DNA from: Cellvibrionaceae bacterium
Lineage (GTDB): Bacteria > Pseudomonadota > Gammaproteobacteria > Pseudomonadales > Cellvibrionaceae
DNA length: 11,272 bases
Assembly (NCBI GenBank): GCA_021151695.1
Contig: JAGKWU010000033.1
Location: forward strand, 1-11,272
Direction of reading: 5' to 3'
The notes under the pieces were generated by a model. That model worked only from the letters and a program-made list of their open reading frames with translations, did no database searches and was not told the origin of the DNA. Both the position numbers and the translations under genes were made by a program. This document shows, one piece after another, positions 7,383 through 11,272 of the stretch (position 1 is its first letter; every line of letters starts with the position of its first letter).

Positions 7383-7503
7383 ACAATTGTTATTTTGAGG
7401 TGGTGTAAATATTGCCTGCCCTCTCTGGCTTTGAAATTCCCCGGCTGGGGCTAACGCTGATACAGTTTTTTCATCCATTAAAATTGCGTAAAGGAAGGAC
7501 ACT

Positions 7504-8040
7504 ATGAAACTTTTCAAACAACTCGCTTTGGCGAGTCTGATCGCTGCCAGCTGTTCCGCTCAGGCTATTAGCCTTGTTGGCCCAGTTGTGAGCTACAACG
7601 GTCACGACTACGTAGAAATCACTGCTGACACCTGGACAAATAGTGAGGATTTCGCTGTTAGCCTTGGAGGTCATTTGGCTGCAGTAAATGATGCCGCCGA
7701 AAATACGTTCCTCAATACTACCTTTGGTAGCCAACATGCACTGTGGATTGGCTTCCACCGCACAGGCCCCAATTCTTCAGACTTTGCATGGACTAATGGC
7801 GATGCAGTCACCTTTACTAATTGGGCAGGAGGAGAACCAAACAATTGCTGCAACGGTGAGGACTATACCCACACCTACACCAATGGCCAATGGAACGACT
7901 TGGATAACTTTAATGATTATGCCGGCCCTAAATACGGCATTTTGGAATGGGTAACGGTAGAAACTCCTGAACCAAGTCCATTCTTATTGGTGCTGAGCGG
8001 CCTGGGCTTACTTGGACTGGCTCGTCGCCGTGCAAAATAA
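7504..8040 (+). CDS. Secreted C-type lectin domain protein with PEP-CTERM sorting signal
   Basis: This 178-residue protein has a signal peptide (about 1-21, ending AQA before ISL) and a single C-type lectin-like domain (about 30-150). Landmarks are GGHLAAVNDAAENTFL (about 55-70), WIGFHR (81-86), WAGGEPNN (107-114), WND (130-132) and GILEWV (145-150). The EPN triplet (111-113) together with WND is, in the lectin family, associated with calcium-dependent sugar binding of the mannose type. The C-terminus is a PEP-CTERM signal: PEP (155-157), a hydrophobic segment (about 159-172) and a basic tail ARRRAK, which in known systems is cut by exosortase. No exosortase gene is in the window. Two adjacent cysteines (115-116) follow the EPNN motif. 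Start is ATG with a strong GGAAGG site 6 nt upstream. A surface- or matrix-bound carbohydrate-binding role is inferred. Confidence 0.92.
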   Translation: MKLFKQLALASLIAASCSAQAISLVGPVVSYNGHDYVEITADTWTNSEDFAVSLGGHLAAVNDAAENTFLNTTFGSQHALWIGFHRTGPNSSDFAWTNGDAVTFTNWAGGEPNNCCNGEDYTHTYTNGQWNDLDNFNDYAGPKYGILEWVTVETPEPSPFLLVLSGLGLLGLARRRAK

Positions 8041-8064
8041 TCCCTGTGATTATTAGCTAGCTCT

Positions 8065-8100
8065 AAAAAAATATACCCGGCAATTGCCGGGTATATTTTT
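8065..8100. terminator. Bidirectional intrinsic terminator
   Basis: Positions 8067-8100 form a 34-bp perfect palindrome with a GC core (ACCCGGC / GCCGGGT). It is flanked by an A run (8065-8071) on one side and T residues (8096-8100) on the other, so it can terminate transcripts from both strands. It sits 24 bp after the lectin stop and 3 bp from the convergent gene's stop. Confidence 0.9.
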
Positions 8101-8103
8101 CTA

Positions 8104-8595
8104 TTATGGTTTGGATTTAATTTCCTCGTTGGCGTGGACCAAGCTCACGTCAGTCTCCGTTGAAGGTTTCTTCAAAACTACTGGTGTAGATCCCACCTGG
8201 AAGACAGCAGAGGTCGTACCATTTAAAGTGGTACTTCCAGATTCATAGCGCACATAAAAATTAACGTATCTGCGACCATTTGAAACTGCTTTTACACTGG
8301 CGGGAACAATATATTCTCCATTTGGGATTATAGGAAAAATAAACTCTCGTTTTGGTGACGTTATCTCCAAACCATCCTCCGCCATCAGCGATATTGTTAG
8401 CACACCTTCCTTGTATCCTGATGCAAACCTCCATTGAAACTCTTGTTCATCACCAGAAGCCAGCTTAGCAATAGTGGCATCTATCAAACTCGCCTGTATC
8501 GAACCGGTAACCTGATTAGCAGTGATTCCGTAGGAGAAGGATGTGGGGATCAGCGATATAGACACCACAAAAAATGCCAGAAATAACTTTTTCAT
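8104..8595 (-). CDS. Small exported protein of unknown family, partner of the metalloprotease lipoprotein
   Basis: I do not recognise the family of this 163-residue protein. A signal peptide is clear (about 1-21: lysines, then a hydrophobic core, ending SFS), with no lipobox. The mature part has no cysteine and alternates hydrophobic and polar residues, suggesting beta strands: EFQWRF (52-57), GVLTISLMA (64-72), EFIFPII (84-90), YVNFYVRYES (110-119) and SAVFQVG (129-135). An acidic and lysine-containing tail (about 141-163) looks disordered. It starts 11 bp after the metalloprotease gene stop, with GGAGG 4 nt from the ATG, so it is almost certainly co-transcribed. From this pairing alone it could be an inhibitor, a chaperone, a stabilising subunit or a substrate of the protease; the sequence does not choose between them. 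Confidence 0.8.
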   Translation of the reverse strand: MKKLFLAFFVVSISLIPTSFSYGITANQVTGSIQASLIDATIAKLASGDEQEFQWRFASGYKEGVLTISLMAEDGLEITSPKREFIFPIIPNGEYIVPASVKAVSNGRRYVNFYVRYESGSTTLNGTTSAVFQVGSTPVVLKKPSTETDVSLVHANEEIKSKP

Positions 8596-8606
8596 ACATC
8601 CTCCAT

Positions 8607-10352
8607 TTAAAGACTTGAAACAGAAACATCAAAACAGGATTTAATATCCTTGCCGATAAAACTGGTAGTGTTATCGCCCTGGAGATCAAACACATAATTA
8701 GCCGCCTTAAAATACGGAGGCAAATTATTCCAACTATTTAAAAGCACCCCATTCGCAATATTGGAAGACATCCAATAATTATATTGGGCAGACTGAAAAA
8801 TGCTTAGATAAGGTGATACCGGATTAGCGGCTCCGCCACTTTTTGTCACGCTTACCGAATAACTCCCAGCGCTGGCAACTTTAAGCAAAAGTAGTCGATG
8901 CAAACCATAACTACCGACGTATCCGGCTTGCGTATAAAAATGCGAACTGGTACAGATCTGAACTGGCCCCTGCCCTGCATTTATAATTGTGTAGTGAGGA
9001 AGGAGATATGGAAACCCTTTATCAAATGTTTCACCTTCACCAAAATCGCCACGACCAAAAATATTTTTGGCATTTAACATTGGCTCCAAGGTGCTGTACG
9101 CATTAGGATATAGTCGCTCCACTTGTGCAGCAAACAAATAAATGGAGGGGAACGCATCCGACTTCATGTACCCTTGATCAGAGAATATCTTAAAGAAGCT
9201 CTCCAAAGGTTTTACAAATTGACTTTGCGTCATATTGAAATATGAATACACGAGATAATAAGTACTGCCTTCCGAAAATGCGCCGTTGTTGGGATAGCAG
9301 TTCGCGCAATCTATGGGGCCGCCATGATAAGTCGACGAAGGTGTTCCGTTAACAAACGCCACCTCTCGCCAATCCGGATCATTTAATAAAATACCCGCAT
9401 AGGCTGTGGCAATCCCTTCATCATACGCGGGACGAATATCGTTGACATTGAGCTCGTTGTGAGAGCCTGCTCCGATCGCGGCCATTCCCCTGAACAAAGC
9501 GTAAGTGATGTAATGGCCGGTCTCGTGAGCAAGCACATGAGTATCGAATTCATGCATGTCAGTCGTCGCATTACCGCTTATATATATTGTGCGCTTATCC
9601 GGATGGTAGGCGGTACCGCCAATCTCACCGAGAGTTTCATCGCCATTTACGGAGCGATTTTTGGAGCTCCAGCGCAACTCCAGTGAAGGAAAATTATTTA
9701 TCGCCCCCTCATTTGCCATGCGGGAAAACAAGCCATAAACCACATCAATAATATTGAAGGGAGCTGCTGCCCTATCCTCAGTGCCATGGTAATAAAGCAA
9801 CTTATAGGATGCGTGCAGGTTACGTACGGAGTCAGTACTACCTGAATCCACTAACTGACCTTCCATTGCGTAAGTGCTATAGCTCTTGGTGTTATCCGTG
9901 ACTTTTACATTCCAGGTTGCAGCTGAATTATTTTGCATTTCAGCCTTTACGCGTATTTTTAATGTTGTATGCCCGGGAACGTTTATTGAGTAATTACCTG
10001 AAGCATCTGTCTGGCTAGCGGCCACTACAGTGTTTTGGCTATCAAGAGCCTCCACAACCAAGCCGCGACTTGGGCGAGATTCCACGTTGGCAAAATCCAA
10101 CCCATTGTGATTGCCTACAGGTACGTGGTCGTAACTGACATTGCCCGAAATATTCACTGGCAAAGCAGAAGATGATGATGAACTTGAAGCACTGGAACTT
10201 GATGATGTAGTCGCCGGAGTACTGCTGGTGGTTTGCACTGGCGGGTTTTCCTTTCCGCCACCTCCACCGCCGCCACAAGCAGACAAACACATTACGATGA
10301 ATATTCCTACAATTTTATTTTTATCGACAAACCGAATCCCACGTCTAGCCAT
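8607..10352 (-). CDS. Putative surface zinc metalloprotease lipoprotein with poly-Ser linker
   Basis: This 581-residue protein has a lipoprotein signal with lipobox LSAC (Cys26). Seven glycines follow, then a Ser/Thr-rich linker (about 41-62), a layout seen in surface-tethered enzymes of Cellvibrio-like bacteria. Residues about 66-137 resemble a carboxypeptidase-regulatory-like beta-sandwich (ISGNVSY, then SRGLVVEALDSQN, then TDASGNYSINVP). The catalytic region contains HETGH (276-280, within HVLAHETGHYITYAL), giving two zinc-ligand histidines and a general-base Glu277. A downstream AYDEGIATAYAG places Glu312 as a plausible third ligand, as in gluzincins. The C-terminal third, about 460-581, may be a further beta domain; cysteines lie at 349, 352, 467 and 573. 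No known peptidase family could be named, and substrate is unknown. Start is ATG with GGGAG about 7 nt upstream. It is followed by the small exported protein gene, and the unit lies between two strong terminators. Confidence 0.85.
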   Translation of the reverse strand: MARRGIRFVDKNKIVGIFIVMCLSACGGGGGGGKENPPVQTTSSTPATTSSSSSASSSSSSSALPVNISGNVSYDHVPVGNHNGLDFANVESRPSRGLVVEALDSQNTVVAASQTDASGNYSINVPGHTTLKIRVKAEMQNNSAATWNVKVTDNTKSYSTYAMEGQLVDSGSTDSVRNLHASYKLLYYHGTEDRAAAPFNIIDVVYGLFSRMANEGAINNFPSLELRWSSKNRSVNGDETLGEIGGTAYHPDKRTIYISGNATTDMHEFDTHVLAHETGHYITYALFRGMAAIGAGSHNELNVNDIRPAYDEGIATAYAGILLNDPDWREVAFVNGTPSSTYHGGPIDCANCYPNNGAFSEGSTYYLVYSYFNMTQSQFVKPLESFFKIFSDQGYMKSDAFPSIYLFAAQVERLYPNAYSTLEPMLNAKNIFGRGDFGEGETFDKGFPYLLPHYTIINAGQGPVQICTSSHFYTQAGYVGSYGLHRLLLLKVASAGSYSVSVTKSGGAANPVSPYLSIFQSAQYNYWMSSNIANGVLLNSWNNLPPYFKAANYVFDLQGDNTTSFIGKDIKSCFDVSVSSL

Positions 10353-10395
10353 CCCGGTGCTCCCCTTATCATTTATTTATTAATTATTTTTGGGC

Positions 10396-10429
10396 AAAAA
10401 AAAGCCCCGATAATCATCGGGGCTTTTTT
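10396..10429 (-). terminator. Intrinsic terminator of the sucD transcript
   Basis: Complementary arms 10398-10411 and 10416-10429 with a 4-nt loop contain a GC core (GCCCCGAT / ATCGGGGC). In the sucD direction the stem is followed by eight T residues (10403-10396). It lies 21 bp after the sucD stop and isolates it from the metalloprotease gene. Confidence 0.92.
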
Positions 10430-10450
10430 CGAAAATCACAACGCTATTTA

Positions 10451-11272
10451 TTACCAGCCAGTGATTTCTTTCAGTGCTTTACCAATATCGGCCAGGCTGT
10501 CTACAGTCTTCACGCCTGCATCTTGCAGAGCAGCAAACTTCTCAGCTGCAGTACCTTTACCACCGGAGATAATCGCACCGGCGTGGCCCATGCGCTTACC
10601 GGCTGGCGCGGTAACACCAGCAATGTAAGACACAACTGGCTTGGTTACATTAGCCTTGATGAACGCAGCAGCTTCTTCTTCAGCAGAACCACCGATTTCA
10701 CCGATCATTACGATAGCTTCGGTTTGTGGGTCAGCTTGGAACAGCTTCAGGATATCGATGAAGTTTGAGCCTGGGATTGGGTCGCCACCAATACCTACGC
10801 AAGTAGATTGGCCGAAACCGTAATCGGTAGTTTGCTTCACAGCTTCATAAGTCAGGGTACCGGAACGAGATACGATACCAACTTTACCTGGCTTGTGGAT
10901 GTGGCCTGGCATGATGCCGATTTTGCACTCGCCCGGAGTGATAACACCTGGGCAGTTAGGGCCAATCAAACGTACGCCCAGCTCGTCACACTTAACTTTA
11001 GCGTCGAGCATGTCGAGGGTTGGGATACCTTCAGTGATACAAACAATCAGCTTGATACCGCCGTTAGCAGCTTCCAGGATTGAATCCTTACAGAAAGCAG
11101 CTGGAACGTAGATTACTGATGCATCAGCACCAGTAGCAGCAACAGCTTCAGCAACAGTATTGAACACTGGCAGGCCGAGGTGAGTTTGACCACCCTTACC
11201 TGGAGTTACACCACCAACCATTTTGGTGCCGTAAGCAATCGCTTGTTCAGAGTGGAAAGTACCTTGCGCACC
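10451..11272 (-). CDS. sucD: Succinyl-CoA ligase (ADP-forming) alpha subunit, 5' end outside window
   Basis: SucD and SucC together convert succinyl-CoA to succinate with substrate-level phosphorylation in the citric acid cycle, in the cytoplasm. The 273 visible codons run from the window edge (GAQGTFHSEQ) to a TAA at 10451-10453. By alignment with the well-known Escherichia coli protein, about 17 N-terminal residues are missing. The methionine at 11219-11221 is internal, because conserved GTFHSEQAIAYGTK precedes it in frame. Conserved parts include the nucleotide-binding and CoA-binding stretch MVGGVTPGKGG, RLIGPNCPGVITPGECKIG, the VSRSGTLTYE loop, GIGGDPIPG, and RMGHAGAIISGGKG, which carries the histidine phosphorylated during catalysis (equivalent of His246). 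SucC is expected just upstream, beyond the right edge. A strong terminator follows, so sucD closes its operon. Confidence 0.98.
   Translation of the reverse strand, partial: GAQGTFHSEQAIAYGTKMVGGVTPGKGGQTHLGLPVFNTVAEAVAATGADASVIYVPAAFCKDSILEAANGGIKLIVCITEGIPTLDMLDAKVKCDELGVRLIGPNCPGVITPGECKIGIMPGHIHKPGKVGIVSRSGTLTYEAVKQTTDYGFGQSTCVGIGGDPIPGSNFIDILKLFQADPQTEAIVMIGEIGGSAEEEAAAFIKANVTKPVVSYIAGVTAPAGKRMGHAGAIISGGKGTAAEKFAALQDAGVKTVDSLADIGKALKEITGW

Larger units (their letters stand above)
7153..7503. other. Divergent intergenic region between recA and the lectin gene
   Basis: This 351-bp gene-free stretch holds the recA leader, the tandem LexA-like sites (7245-7281) and a candidate promoter for the lectin gene (7353-7382). 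A short inverted repeat CCCC-GGCT-GGGG (7439-7450) lies in the probable lectin leader. I see no convincing small open reading frame or structured RNA in the rest, which is A/T-rich. Confidence 0.6.

Noticed and set aside
7439..7450. CCCC-GGCT-GGGG as a riboswitch or attenuator in the lectin leader.
   Set aside because: A 4-bp stem without a T run or recognisable conserved riboswitch sequence is too little to support a regulatory call.
7450..7465. A possible third LexA box near the lectin gene, because ACAG followed by a T run recurs at 7462-7470.
   Set aside because: No CTGT-like half-site lies at the required distance on the other side, so the LexA pattern is not met.
7504..7554. The lectin as a lipoprotein, from a cysteine at residue 17 after IAAS.
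   Set aside because: The residues before the cysteine do not fit a lipobox well (Ala rather than Leu/Val/Ile at -3), while AQA before residue 22 is a good signal peptidase I site.
10141..10383. A plus-strand open frame encoding a poly-proline stretch.
   Set aside because: It is the reverse complement of the poly-Gly/poly-Ser lipoprotein N-terminus; the proline run is simply the antisense of glycine codons.
11219..11221. The methionine codon here as the sucD start.
   Set aside because: In-frame sequence upstream to the window edge encodes conserved SucD residues (GTFHSEQAIAYGTK), so the true start lies beyond the right edge.

Overview
The window reads as chromosomal DNA of a gammaproteobacterium, most likely a Cellvibrio-like member of the Cellvibrionales. 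The RecA, RecX and SucD sequences are gammaproteobacterial. A lipoprotein with a poly-serine linker is a style common in Cellvibrio, Saccharophagus and Teredinibacter, and a PEP-CTERM protein is present. The genus is an inference from style, not from a search. Apart from a fragment at the left edge and the lectin gene, all genes lie on the minus strand. No tRNA, rRNA, CRISPR array, insertion sequence or phage gene was seen.

Left part (1-4750): a 22-codon C-terminal fragment on the plus strand meets, tail to tail, a short exported protein that looks like a truncated DUF4440/SnoaL-like domain with a TTG start. Upstream of it is an RND efflux pair, a periplasmic adaptor followed 2 bp later by an HAE-1-type inner-membrane permease. 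No outer-membrane TolC-type partner and no dedicated regulator gene is in view.

Middle (4750-7503): recX, a DUF4136 lipoprotein gene, and recA, in reverse order of transcription. The lipoprotein gene sits between recA and recX. A strong hairpin terminator follows the lipoprotein gene and a weaker one follows recA, so recX is probably not read from the recA promoter. Upstream of recA are two tandem LexA-box-like sites whose centres are 21 bp apart.

Right-middle (7504-10352): a secreted C-type-lectin-domain protein with a PEP-CTERM sorting signal, then a 34-bp perfect palindrome acting as a shared terminator. Converging on it is a two-gene unit: a surface lipoprotein with poly-Gly and poly-Ser linker, a carboxypeptidase-regulatory-like domain and an HETGH zinc-protease motif, followed 11 bp later by a small exported protein of unknown family. 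This lectin plus protease segment is the accessory-looking part of the window and the best place to look for something undescribed.

Right edge (10396-11272): a terminator and the 3' 273 codons of sucD (succinyl-CoA ligase alpha subunit), whose first 17 or so codons and the expected sucC lie outside the window.
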